Positions 34,711 to 49,300 of a stretch of DNA of 64,000 nt are shown piece after piece. Below the pieces are notes generated by a model. That model was not told the origin of the DNA and did not search any database. It saw nothing but the letters and a program-made list of their open reading frames with translations. Positions within the stretch are counted from its first letter, which is position 1. Each line of letters opens with the position of its first letter. Made by a program: the position numbers and the translations under genes. Source of the stretch: Paralvinella palmiformis. Taxonomy: Eukaryota > Annelida > Polychaeta > Terebellida > Alvinellidae. The stretch spans positions 132,501 to 196,500 of the forward strand of contig JAODUP010000018.1 in assembly GCA_025642065.1 (NCBI GenBank), read 5' to 3'.

Positions 34711-35989
34711 ATTATATTCGTCTACTTGGGTATAGTTAATATTCAATCATATTTCAATAAGCTGATAACATTGTTTATAGGAGAAAATTCGTTTTGACCC
34801 ATTCTTCTTCCGTTGGTAAATGTAGTGGGTTTGACACATAGCTGATTGAACTGCCAACAGAAAAACATCTTTTTGTAAACACTGAAAACAGCCATATAAG
34901 AAATTTAGTTTATTACCATGTGCTCAGACCTCGAATGTTAACATCACTAACAGACAAACTGTTGGACAGAGTATTAGGAATAAAGCAGTCTTCATTATTG
35001 TTTATATCACTTGAATCTACTGTAATGCACAACCAACTGGTTCTGTCTCCGAAAGTCTCATTCTCATGATTTTGTTTGTATTTGAAAAAAAAAATGCTTT
35101 ACTTCACTTATGCAGAGATGTCTGCTTAGTGATGTTTACTTGCTGGTTCATCTCGTAGATGTTGTATCATCTTATGAGAATAATTAGTGAATCCATGACC
35201 AGATCTTTTATGCAAAATTGATCATCTGTGTCCATCACTGACCATCCAGTTATGAAGCCGGTGTAATGTTTAACATGTGCTCTTGATTATCTGTTTATCC
35301 CAAACTCTAAACTGTTTTTGTATCACTGAAGACAATTTTGGATTCAATACTTTACCAGTATCAAAACGTGTTCATATATGGTTGAAATGTGCTTTACATG
35401 TCAAGCACATGGAATAAACATCTATCAGTAAACATTACTATTATTATGCAGCATAAAGCTTTATTTATGCTTTCAAATGGGACGTGTGACACATTTATCA
35501 AAACTGCAAGCATTATAACCATTTATTCTTGCCAGCTAGATATGCACGTAATCTCAAGATTACTCCTAACATTAGACTTTCCACCAGGTTTGTACGATTA
35601 GTCAACACAATTTTCCCAGCTGAAACACTGATATCTAATGTAGATCATTCAATACAAGCCGACATAAAAATAATACAAAATGTATAAAATTATTTTTGAA
35701 TATTGTTATCAGATATTACTCTGAAAATCATCACAAAATAAATTACATTTACCAAGTTTATTCTGCCAGTTCTAATACATGCAGAAACAGGACTGTAATA
35801 TATTGAATAAATTAGAAAGGCGGTAAAATGCAATTAATCTTGCTACTCGATTTATCTGTGATGTTATTGTTTGATAACTCTAGACTATATGTATATATAG
35901 TTTTGCCAACACTTGATCACAATATCAATCGGCAATGAAACAATATCACAACAACTAATACTGAGACTGGGTCTACAACAATACTATAT

Positions 35990-36023
<34 letters not shown>

Positions 36024-36287
36024 TGTATATATATCATGATGGCAAGCTCTGGAAAACAGTAACTTAGTCATAGGATGTAAATGAACAGCAACAAGAAATG
36101 CAATTTTAGCCCCGTCTCATTCATTTCAATCATTAATTAAGATTCAGATGGGGAAGGAAACGCATCTACTTCACAAACTACCGTATGTTTGTTTTCTGGT
36201 ACCCAGGCTATAGCAGATGATTTGAACTGGATGATTTTTTTAAGAAAACAAAAGGCATGTTTACACTAAATGATTATTTCGAGTAGT
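34711..36287. other. Convergent intergenic region NAA38/NEURL4
   Basis: No gene recognised. TA/CA run at about 35994-36022. Probably the 3' ends of both transcripts lie here. Confidence 0.45.
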
Positions 36288-36293
36288 TTTATT
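36288..36293 (-). terminator. Candidate polyadenylation signal of NEURL4
   Basis: AATAAA on the minus strand, about 150 nt past the stop codon of NEURL4. Confidence 0.45.
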
Positions 36294-36439
36294 TTCTACA
36301 TTATATCACATATAATTTGCCAATTAGGTTGACCACATTATCACGTGAGATTCTCAAGAAACAGAACATGTAACTATCACAGGTTATTGTTTATGGTAAG
36401 ATAACCACTAACTATGGAAGGCTTACATTGAAACGGCGA

Positions 36440-38193
36440 TCACTCTATTTTTACAACCAAAGCACTCAAAACGGTAGCACCTCTCTCCTTTGTCGTCCAT
36501 TCTACTTCGCTGTTGTTGAACCGTGGATCGATCTGTTCATTGGCCGCAATTGACTGTGATCCTACTTTATAAGATCCCGGTTTCACATACACTTGGAATG
36601 TCATGCAGGCATACTGGCTTCTTTTGGTCTTATGATCACGGAAGCTGAAATAAATCACAGTGCTGTGTGAGACGGGTCCAGACTAAAGAATAACTTCCAG
36701 CACAAAATAAAAAGAGGTTAACCCCCGAAGATATACCCAGTTAATCACAGTGCAAATGAACTGAATGTACACAAGGTAAAATATTTAACAGTAAACCCTC
36801 AAATGTGATGTATTGTTGTTGGATGTGTATAACCATCTCAAACAATGCCTCATATGTAACAGTCTCTCAGTTTGCTCTCTTGGCGCAACTAAGAGTATGC
36901 AGCACTAAAGACCTTCTGATTAGGATTAAAGACCTTGTGTTAGTTATGAATGTGGGATGTTTCATCTGATTATCTCACTCCCCTAAAGATTCACACCTGA
37001 ATCATATGTTCTAGAAGTTACTCATACATAGACTAAACTAATATTCAATCACACAAATGTAACACTTCCCCAACACACACATACACACTCAACACATGGA
37101 TGTAATTCCTTTTAAACATGTATGACACATCAAAGTATGTATTATACTGACAATGTTCGTGGTGCATGCTGTTGACAGCCAGCATACTTAATACTGGGAG
37201 ATAGTTGTATTGGTTTGATATCTTCTTGCTCCTCTGGTTTGCCTTTCTCATCAAACATCTGCTGACTAGGTAACAAAGAATGTCCAACCACACTCATCTC
37301 ATCTGGCAAATAGACAATGCATTCTTTTAATAATAAACTTTATCACAGTGTGTAATTCTCTTAGTAGAGTGAATAATAAAGCACTACATCTGTAGAACCA
37401 TATTTTTTTTAAACTTCTTTTTATTTGTTTGATCCAGAATACCAAAACCGTACAATGGTATTTTAATGATAACAACTTTTAGCAACTCACTTGACACATG
37501 CAGATCTCCCGTATCCAGTATTTTTCTAATAACGGGTGGCTGCGTTCCACCATATGCCATGTGCCATTTATCATAAATATTTTGGGCTTCTGCTTTCAGT
37601 GGGATTCTGAAAGTACCATAACGAATAAAATTATAGAAATTACCTGCTTAAAAATTGCTAGAAAAAAAGATGTGGCTGTATTAGCTCAGGGTAACAATAA
37701 AAACAAAAACTGACTAAACATCACTAATAATTCAAGTTTTAAAGCCCTCAGACAAATACCTCAATCCAAATTTACACCATCCAAAAGGAAGAGCACATTC
37801 CTTTGGGGGTTCTCCTTTTCTGTAATATGGATCATCACCTCTGATCTTGTGACACGTTTCACAATAACACTGATTACTGTCAGCGTAAAAATAGCCTTCT
37901 GCAGTAAAAAAACACACATGAATATAGGGAAATTATGTTGTGCACATATCACATTATAGAATTTCAAAGCTCCCCATATACCTATATATATATAGTGACC
38001 CATGAAAAAAATCTTGAAAAGCAGGCACCTGGGGGTGTGGTGGACAAATTTGGGTTTTGTGCATTTTTAGGACAATCTAACACAAATAGAGTGGGGATAA
38101 AAAAAATTACCAGTTTGACCCATTCCTCATTTCCAAAAACTAAATTTTTGGCTCTGGAAATACTGCTGGTAAAAACAGGAAAACTTATCCCTG

Positions 38194-38236
<43 letters not shown>

Positions 38237-39925
38237 TGGCATCTGGTTTTAACTAATCACAAAATCATTATGAATCATCTCTTCTGTATTAATAAATGTA
38301 TGATACAATGATAATTAGATGTGATTGGTTAAAAAATGGCTCATTATAAAGCCAAACATAAAAGGAAAGGTGCCACTGCTGAACAGGAAGTGTGAGGAGA
38401 ATGACTGAAACTTAAGGATCTAAATACGTGTAATGTTCAGTCAGGGATTAAAACTATTGTTATCAAGAACACAGGCCCATTGTTGGTCTAGAGTTGTTTT
38501 AATAACTTAAGACCACGAAACACTACATCTCATTTGTGTATATCACATTCATCCCCGACCCCTTCTCATAATGGGCCTATTGGTTGAGAATTCTGAGGCT
38601 TTGGAATTTTTACCACTCAAAATTTGTTATTATCCCAAATTTCAACTGAATAATCATGAACACACTGCAAATCATAAAAAGCATAGGCTACTAAAGAAAC
38701 TTAGAAAGAGCACACAGTATGTAAGATACTATTGCTGGTATATAAAGCATTAGACAGGCTAGGTTTGGAATACCTTTGTAAACATACTGCCCAAAAATAA
38801 CAGTCAACCAAATACCTGCAAACCAGAAGTTAGATAATTAACCATTTCCAAGTCACACCTCAGACTATATCATAATATGTTATTTAGAATATCTGGCTCA
38901 AACCTTTGGTATGCTTTACCATCTAACACCCAGATAATTTAAAATTCTACTTTTTAAAATAGCTAGGAAAAGGGTGTCTTGCCTTTCCAAAACCTGTTGA
39001 ATAATTACAACATGATTCCCACAGCCTAGGAAATATTATTTCTAAGACAAAATTACCATTTACCAGGACAAAGTATACAAGATTTAAAGGTAATAAATCA
39101 AGAAATGTGTGTAAAAGCATATCATATTTATTTTAATGTATGATCGATTATTGACATTTTTATGCTACAGTCTCCTACTCGCCCCTTGTGGCAGTCTGAT
39201 CCACCCACTTTTATTTAAATTTTAACTAACATGGGATATCAACACTATGTACCAGTACCCTTTTTCTTCTACAATCGAAGTTTTCTTCTACAGACATAAT
39301 ATTTATTCACAGTCTTTTTGTTCTAAGTGGATTATTTTCACAGCCAATATTTTTTCCAGGACATTTCCAGATTTTGTCAAATTCAAGGACAGTTTTTCCA
39401 GTTTTCCAGGAAGCAAGGGAACCTTGCAGAAGTATCACAACAGTGACTCAGAAAAAACCCAAATTACATCAGTTTAATCTAGCCTTTCAATATATAATTT
39501 GATTGGTTTATTCCAAAACATTTCTTTATTAACTTTGTGTTCTCTGTAAAGCATCAAAATGTAGCATTAGCTCATTTTAATGCTATACTAATTATAATTA
39601 CTTCTATAATTATTAATATGTCAAATTCAACTAAAGACTTTGTTCATATGTGTGACAATGGGAGAAAGGTCTCCAAACACTGTTACGTGAGTAATCCTAA
39701 AACTGATACTATTATAATTCTCATGCATAAAAATTGTTTTTGAATAACATCTTTTTTACTTGTAATATCAATATACACAGCTACTTAACTGTTTGATCAC
39801 ACACACACACATTTTACACCTACCAGGCAGTCCTAATGATGCCACAAATCTGGCACACATGTTCTGATATTCACAGTTTTTGACAGAACTTATTTCTGGA
39901 CTACGAGTTGTCTTCTCCTTTTTGC
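36440..39925 (-). CDS. NEURL4: NEURL4 exons 22-26: Cys-rich C-terminal region
   Basis: Residues about 1189-1425, the conserved tail specific to NEURL4. A Cys pair with Lys-Ile-Arg-Gly ([37 protein letters not shown]), then [48 protein letters not shown] and the end [20 protein letters not shown]. The donor of exon 25 is read as ACATT/gtcagt because only that joins exon 26 in frame. Confidence 0.92.
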
Positions 39926-41907
39926 CTATGATAAAAAAAATCAACACATCTTTACTATGATGATGAACACTACTGGAAAATGCTTTGCTACTTATATAAC
40001 TGTTATATAATTACAATAACATTATAATATGACACGTTGTTTGAATAATGCCATAACATGACTAATGATGATGATGATGATGATGGATGTTTTATGGCCA
40101 CTTTTGTGCACATGGCAGGCTAAATGGGCCGAGTGACCTCCGAAGGTAATGAAGCAAAGTCAAAGATGAAACACCTTTCAGACATGCCCACGCTGAGATT
40201 TGAACTCAGATTTTAGTGATCTGTGATCCATCGTGCTACCAGTTAGACCACAGAGGCGCCCCTAACATAAATAACGAGCTGTAAGACACAACAAATTATT
40301 AAACATAAAGGGGGATGTTAAAGACCATCTGAGGACGTAAAACACTCTGGCAGTGACCACCCTCAGGGTATTTCGGCTCCAGCTTTCCATACTGCTCCCC
40401 TGTGAGTGGTGAGGAAGGAGTTTCTCAACCACTCCAACTTAGAGGCTGTGCCAAATAAGCGACAACAAATTATCAAAAAGAAACAAAACATTATTCGACC
40501 TTCTTCCATGTCGGCCTTCTCTCTGTACTCTATTGGCTGGTTTACCGATCTGATGTCATCACTGTTTGTTACTATGGTAACCTGTTCACACTGTCCATAC
40601 AGATCGATGAGGGCATAACACGTGGCTGGTATATCCCTTGCTGCAACACCCTATAAAATGAAAATACCAATTCTCATAGTTAGCTGTCTTTGTCAGTGTT
40701 TCTTGATGGTAAATAGGATAAGTGTATCAGACATGGGACAACATTACCTACCTGATCAACATTATTAACGAGAAGATGTAGACAGCTATCACCATCAACC
40801 ATCACACCAACTGTATGTCCAGCCGATAAACTATCCAAATTTGGTCCATAATTGTCCTTTATCTGGATAATATACATATAATGATAAAGTTATTAGGTAC
40901 AGATTATTAGGCATTTAACTGAATATATCTCTAATTGATCTGCCTTACACACAAACATACACATACACACACACACACAACTAACCTTCAGGCCATTGTG
41001 AAAGAGTGAATCGACCTGTATCACCCAGGCTGACTTCTTAATGCTTATAGCAGAGACAGCGGGTGACCATTTGTCAGGTGAGAAGCCCACAATGCCAATA
41101 CCTAGACTTGAAGTCCAAGATGCATTTAATTTATCTATTCGTACCTGGCAATATAATAATTAACTGTATACCGACATGTTAAAAATGAACATATAAAAAT
41201 TGAAATCTTTCTACGCAACGGAAGTAACAAGATGAATACAACAAGTTACCTTGAAGACATGATTTCTAATAAGAGGCCTGTGTGAGAGTACAATTCCTTG
41301 GTTGTAACTATCAGTACGACGTGCCGTCATGTTGCGATTACTTAGCTCTACGTTTTTTCCGTGACTTGCATGGAATTCTAAGAAACAAGCTTCAGCTGTG
41401 TCTTCATCAAGATCCTCCTGTAGTGACATTGAACAATAATATTACTACACAAGTATTTGATGATAATATTTACCACACCCTTTCTGTCAAATAAAGTTAA
41501 CTTTCAGATAACCTCGAGACCACCATGAATGGTGTCTATATACTGTAGATATAATTATATTTCTAGGAACAAACTTTGACAGCTAGCTGGTCCAAAACTG
41601 AACAACAGGTATTAACACAGTCACATTATTAACAGCTCAAAAACATTTCTATACAATTATTGTGTATTTTAAAATGTCAACAAGGCATCATTTCTCATGA
41701 TTTTAAACAAATCTTCTGTCTATACCGGTCACTTTTTGCTACCTAGATGATGATGATGATTGGTATTTTATGGCCACTTTTGTGCACAAGGTAGGCTAAA
41801 TGGACTGTTTTTTTTGCTACCTAGAAAACAACACTAAACATGTGTAATCTATCCATATTGATAAGATATTTAATCAATATCATAGATGAGTTCACCACAC
41901 ACACATG

Positions 41908-41939
<32 letters not shown>

Positions 41940-44900
41940 AACATTTTGGCTAGAGGTCTTTATGGAGATTAGTTTTAGGTAAAAAGTGACTGACCACACA
42001 ATGATTAAAAGATGCACAACTATGCATTAAAACTGTATTAAGTTGACTAAAATGTTAAGATTAAGAATATTTTAGCCTTTGGTCCACTGATTAAAAATAG
42101 CAGAATAAAAACTAAGATAGCTGGCATTAATTGTAATATGTGACTTTAGGAGATCTAGGGTATACCCATCCATTAGAGAGGTTGACTGAGTGAAGGTTTT
42201 ATCTAACCACCACACTATTTACACCTAGCACATAAGGATTGTATCTTTAAGGAAAATTAAGGAATTCTAATTCAACCTGCTCCAAGTGTGCCTGGAGGAA
42301 CAATTCACCCTTGGATAATATTATTTCAATGTCTAATGCTTATAACGGTAAACCCAATTCCCCCAATAATAATCACGAGCTTTACCTGATATCACAGATA
42401 TAAGGAAATAATCCTAATTACTGGAGGATCACCATTACGACTTCCTTGTTACAAAAGTACAAAACATTTTCATAAGGAATTTCACTATATAGTTTTCTTT
42501 ATCCATTTCAGTAACATACAAGGCTACATTGTAATATTTGTAAATATGCTTTTGTTTTGAAAATGCCTGCTTAACTGACTATATTGTTATAACCAGATAA
42601 TACAAACAGCTTACATTAAGTGATGCCAAATTTCAGCCTGTGTCTGGCTTCAAAATAATGACAACCACAGATGAGTTATAGTCAATTCACCAGCTCTTTG
42701 AAGTGTATTATTAAATATGTGGTTGATCATGTTCATAGTTTGAATTCATTTATATCATTTTGTGAGCATATTTGTATTAGCCCTGAAAATTTGATATAAA
42801 GGTGTAACTTCATTTAACTGTGTTCATATTTCATGTGGAATATTTCACCAGATGTAAACACAGCACCCTATATGTTCAAATCAGCTGGATCAATGTCATC
42901 GATATACAACATTGCGTTGGGATTCAACCCATCACAGACTTTTATTCCATATCTTCCTAAGCTTATCAATAGTGTGGGATCCAGACATTAAGTACTACTG
43001 TTTGATTAGTCCTGGAGTTTACGCATATTGAGTTATTACAGCAGCTTCTATTTCAATCCAGAGCAGTCATATCCATGAGTAGGGTGTCATCAGCAAGAGA
43101 AGACAGATAGTCATTTATCCAGACGCTACTGGGAGTGACTATCAGGTCAGCTACTTACCACTACACTCAAAGACGTAAGAAATATAATTACAGACCGATC
43201 AAAGAAGTCATGCCATTGTGAACCTTTTATTGTTATTTAAACTCCGGACATGCCACAAGTGTCTTGTATTCATTACAGTTAAATATCTTCTTGATGTTAT
43301 GAATTGCTTTGATTCATATTAACTGTAATCATGTTAATGAAAAAAATATTCTGACAATGAAAATAAACATGAAATTTACTCTAAAAACAAATTCTTCAAA
43401 GCTAGTGAGTATGTGACATATATTATTATTCTTAAATTTTAAAACAAAATAATAAAATTAGTGTTGTGTATGACATTAGTGACCATGAGCCAACACAACA
43501 ACCACAATTCATTTTACGGCTGTGTTCCCCTCTTATGAGGGAGTTGGCCACATCTGATCTGATTTAAATGCTTTATAAAATACGCTACACGAATAATTTT
43601 CACTAACCTCAATGAATCCATCTGCTGAAGATGATGATGATGGTGGTCTGGAACTATTAAAAACATCAGCAAATCCACTACTGACTACGGTAACACTGTC
43701 AACCATGCCATACATATCAATCACAGCAAATACATTCTGAAAACAGAATAATAATGTTGATCAAATACAGTGCAGTAGATCAAGCTGATGCAAGAGTTAA
43801 TTACATAAATACACAGACAATAGTCATACATAAACACTTCTAGACTGACAAACCTTAGGTATGTTTGTTGTAGCCACCCCTAGATCTTCTCCATTTAAAA
43901 CAATGTGCATTGTACCATCCAGACACAGCTTAACACCAACACGATCATCGGCCTGTGAGAAGAAATAATAACTCGTTATCAATGATCAAAAAAGAACATC
44001 TAATTTCAGGTACATCACAATATAAATATGTGTTCTATTTGGCATCAGAAATTTTGTACCCTTCTTTTTATTATAATTATAAGTTCATCATCATCATCAT
44101 CATTATACTTTGTCACCATCACCAAACAAAATCTACTCATAATTTAAACAATAAGGCCACATATGTTACATTTTTATAGTGATAAAATGCTATAATTCCA
44201 TTAAGAAATAACCAATCATATCTACCTCTATCCTCTCTAGACATGGTGCGTAGTTTTCTTTGATGGTCACACCATTCTTCTTTACTTCTGATCCAGTTAC
44301 TATCCAGGTAGGTTTAACCGTCAGTTCTGTGCCAGCCTTTGGTATAGCACTAGGTAGCGTCGAGTCAGATACGGCCATGCTAGTTAAACCTATATGTATA
44401 GATCCTGACCACTGTGGTGATACTTGTTCAACTTGTACCTAAAACAATACAAATCGTTACCAGGTAATATAAATGTTTTAGACAGGGGGATTTAATTAAT
44501 AAAGGTTTACTTGTTAAAATACAACGATCAGTTACATATTCTCTTTTATTCTACACAACTATGAATCAAGAAATCATACTACAGAAACATATTGGAAGCT
44601 CAATTAAACTCAAGCTGGTGTATCACATGTATCAATGACTTTGTATCTATACTTTATACACAAAATATTTGATAAAAAGTGGAACTATTATAGTTTTGGT
44701 ATATGCCTTTTTCCTGATAAATTAACAAAACCGAGGCAATTTATAACTCATTCACTTTTATTTATTCATCCACTTCCAGTAACACACACACACACACCTC
44801 TGATAATATTTCAAACTTTCATCTTACCTCAAACAATTCTTCAGCCCTCAAAGGATCAGCACTAAAGAGTAATCCATGATCGTAACTTCTCATTCTACAT

Positions 44901-46325
44901 GCAGTACATCCATTGTTCTTAAATGCCACATTCTTACCACAACATTGGCTAAAGCGATGAGTCACCTCTATAACAGAAATCAGTAGTTAATATGTGTAGA
45001 AAACAATTAAATCATACTGATACCCGCAGTATACTACATGGTTCCCACAGTCAAGGAAATATTATTTTCCAGGACATCACTACCATTTTCCAGGACAAAG
45101 TACACAAGATTTAAAGGTAATAAATCAAGATATGTGTGGAAAACCATTTATTTAATCAATATATGATCAATTATTGACATTTTTATAGTACAGCCTTCTA
45201 GCTTTCTGATCCACCTACTTTTATTTAACTTTTAACAGCAGATATCAACACTATGTACCAGTACCCTTTTTCTTCTACAATCAAAGTTTTCTTCTAGTTA
45301 TAATATTTATTCACATATTTTTTCCATGACATTTCCTGATTTTGTATAATTCAAGGACATTTCCAACCCATGGAAAATAAATTAATTTTCCAGGTTTTCC
45401 GCAATGCATGTAAACCTTGATACTAAAAATATGCAAACATATAAGTGTGTGAATGAGTGAGTGAGTTGTTTGTTTAACATCAAAGCTAGTTATGCCTGGG
45501 ACATATGGTTGAGAAGTGACTCTATGGGGAACATCTGACAAACACAAGTAAGAGTCATAACTTAATTTGATTATACCATGACTGAAGGTTTGTCATACCC
45601 AGGGAGTGTCCCAGAAAAAGATATATGTATGTGCATTACCAATTACAGAACTTCATTACATCCACAGTGCACAAATTAGCTATGCTCACATACATATTAT
45701 TGAATATTCCCCAACTTATGCAGGGTGCTTAGCTAAATAAGCCAGGCAATCTGTAAAAAAGGCAAGGAGGTGAGGGCCAGTCGTGTTCTTTAGCCTTGGC
45801 ACTAGTTACAGTTTGGACATTCAGTCCGAGCGATCCCTGACAACAGAAACAAAACCCACTAACAAACGGATATGAGCTGGATTCATATGCCTACAAGCTA
45901 GAGGTTTACAGCGCAGAACAGTATGGAACTACCACATAATGAGTTGAGGCAAAATAAAAGACGAAATGCTCTTCAAATAAACACATGATTTGAACCACGA
46001 TCCTAGAGGTCTGCTGATAACTTCATTCACTTCTACTTGTATACAAAACCTGATGAATAATTTCCATATTTTTGCTGGTCGATTTATATTTCATTTATAA
46101 TTATCACATTCAACATCAGATTATACCAACAGGGAGTATACAGTATAAGTGAATATAAATATCTTAGATAGTAAATAGTACCCGCACTCAATGGAGAGCT
46201 AATAGATGGCTCCAGTTCTGTAGTTGTAACATGGTTATCTATTGCCTGTACTCCAGAACCCGATGTTATTGTCACCTGGGCACACTGTCCATAGAGGTCA
46301 ATCACAGCATATACACCTAAAATCA

Positions 46326-46363
<38 letters not shown>

Positions 46364-49300
46364 ATTTTCATTAAATGGTTCCGTTTTATATCATCTACAA
46401 ACTGCAGAATAGAATAAGGAAACATGTATAATTGCAATATGATGATCATGTGATGGTCCCTAAATAAACGAGTCATTAGAATTGACCAGTGTGGATAGAG
46501 ACATAAACAAATATTCACCAGATGGTATATCAGTACAGGCCACTCCCATGTCCACACCATCCTGGTAATAATGTAATGTCCCATCAGAACACCTCATCAT
46601 ACCAATACGACAATTAGCCTGTAACGTATCCAGATCAAGACGGTACCCATTCCGGATAGTGGAGCCATCCTGCATTATAGCTGAGCCACTGTAATAACAT
46701 CGTAGAAATATACAGCTATCAGATTACATTATGTCAACATGGACTGTGAGCATAACTAAATGTGTAACAATCATGAGTGAGCTAAGCAGGATTAATAATG
46801 TATTTACTAATCCATATTTGTTGACAAATTGTAACAATTTTATTTAGGCTTCAACATTGAAAGAAATTGTCATAGGTAAACAAAATTCTAACATTACAAT
46901 GGCAAATAGTCCTTTGAAGAAATTGTACTGTAAGCATTGTTTAGGATGTTCGGCTGAGAAACAAATATAATCATCAACAGACAATGACAGAAAGGTAGAT
47001 TACCACACACCTAAGCATCCACGTATCATAGTCTATATCCGTCATCGTGTTAGGAAAATCAAGCTCTTCGGGTAGAATTAATGTTACGCCTGTAATCATA
47101 AAACGTGCAGCCCACTATAAAAACTTGTATTTTGGTGGAGTACTACACACACACACAGATAGAGAGAGAGATTAGCCAATATACATACCAGCTTCAATAG
47201 CCCCGGACCATCTATCCACCATCTTGTCAATTGAAACCTCAAAGAGCTCATTATCCTTTAGCGGTCTGTTACTCATTACAATAGCATCATTAAATTCATC
47301 TCTGGCTCGAGGACGACACGCAGTCTTGCCATTGTTTGTGATGGTTGCATTACGACCATGGAGGTGGTGGAAAAACAGTTCATCGGATGATGACGACGAT
47401 GACTCAACATTGATCTTAACTGTTGGCAGTTGACTAGAAACTGGAAAAGGCCAATTGATATATCACTGCCAATATAAATATACTTCACAACAAGTAAAGT
47501 CACGAAACAAAGCTCACTGTGACATGAAAAAGAATTAGTTAACATGTCATATTTGTGTATGCAGCAGGTATATATTGCATAATAATCTCGAATCTGTTGT
47601 GCACATACACACAAGCAGTAAAACCTAATTGTTATGAATAAATTAAGAGCATCATAGCAGGGAACTATCTTCACGACAGTATCATTACAAAGAGAACATA
47701 CAACAACAAATAACCTAAAGAAGAGCACGACATACCTGTCTGATCTATTATTGTAGCTTGTGCTGCCTGTCCGTATAAGTCTATAACACCATACACATTA
47801 GCTGGAACACATGTAGCAGCCTGGCCCTGGTCAACACCATTCACAAAGAAGTGTAACGTACCGTCAGTCTTACGCATCACGCCAACACGATCGCCAACCT
47901 GTATCATATTGACAACTTGAATGTAAACATTAACAGCAATAATTGGTTATAAAAAGTGCAGCATCAGTTCTAAAAACAAGCATCACAGCCATGTTACAGC
48001 TTGTTTACTGTTCATTATATGCATACATTTTTTTATAATCTACAAATTGTTGATGACGGTTATGTAATTTACATGAAGAATCATTGCCCGGAATTATGTT
48101 TTGGATGATTCTCAAAGGAGATATCTATATAAAACAAATAACAAGTAAACTATTCAGAAATAAGATACTATATTAAGCATGTCTAAAATTAAATACAGTG
48201 GTTTAATTATATAAACCAAATAAATACATAGAAAAACTGCAGGAGATATGACTCTGATGGCTTTTATATAATACTGACCCTTAATCTGTCCAGATTCTGA
48301 CCATACTCATCGACGATGTTTGTTCCATTATGCATCACACCAGTCCCAGTCATCATCCACGTGCCTGAACGTATGTTCGTCATCGTAGACGGATAGTCCA
48401 ATTCCGTAGGAGAATGCGTTGTGACACCAATTTCTACGGAGCCAGCCCATTTATCTACCATTTTATCCAGGACTACTTCAAACAGCTCATTCGGGTTGAG
48501 ATGACGGTTGGTTAACACGACTCCATTGTTAAAGTCGTCCACTGCGCTGAAACAGGCAGAAGGGCCCAACACACATCTAAAGATATGTATTACGCGGTGA
48601 CAATGTGCAAAAGCATATTACATGCAAAACTACATACAAACCATAAAAACCACTTTAACTCGGTTCCCACAGCCATGGAAATTTTATTTCAAGGACAGAA
48701 AGTATAGAAGATTTACAAAGTATACAAGCTTTAAAGGTAAAAAATAAATATATTTGTGAAAAAGTATTCCATATATATTTAATGAATGACAGATTATTGA
48801 CAATTTTTAATGGTACAACCTCCTTCTTTATCACCCTTTCTAGCTTTCTGATCCAACCAGATTTATTTAAATTTTAGCTGCCACAGGATATCAAGACAAT
48901 GTACCAATACTCTTTATCTTATACAATTGAAGTTTTCTTCTACATGCATAATATTTATTCAAGGACTTTTGTAATAAGTGAATTTGTTTCACAGGCAATA
49001 TTATTTCTAGGACATTTCCTGACCTGGAAAATGAATTGGTTATTTTCCAGGATGTGTGGGAACCACGTTTAATGAAAATACAAACATCTACGGAGCATTT
49101 ATTCTAACAATATTGTGGTAATATTTGTGTGAACCAGCTCTGAAATTTTCAGGAATTAGTTTTACTTCAAAAACTGTGGTAGTCAATTAATTAATTATAA
49201 CCATTAAACAACTGCATTTATTCTAATTACATACATTTTTATAATCAGACAGATATCTTACTTTGGCCTGTGTGCTGTTCTCTGGTAGTTGATCACAGCA

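Noticed and set aside
37935..38242. Overlapping open frames on both strands
   Set aside because: The frames run through a TA microsatellite and intron sequence of NEURL4, giving Tyr-Ile repeats and no conserved content.
46084..46584. 166-codon minus-strand open frame as one exon
   Set aside because: It merges two NEURL4 exons (12 and 13 parts) through an intron with a TA array; splice sites and phases show separate exons.
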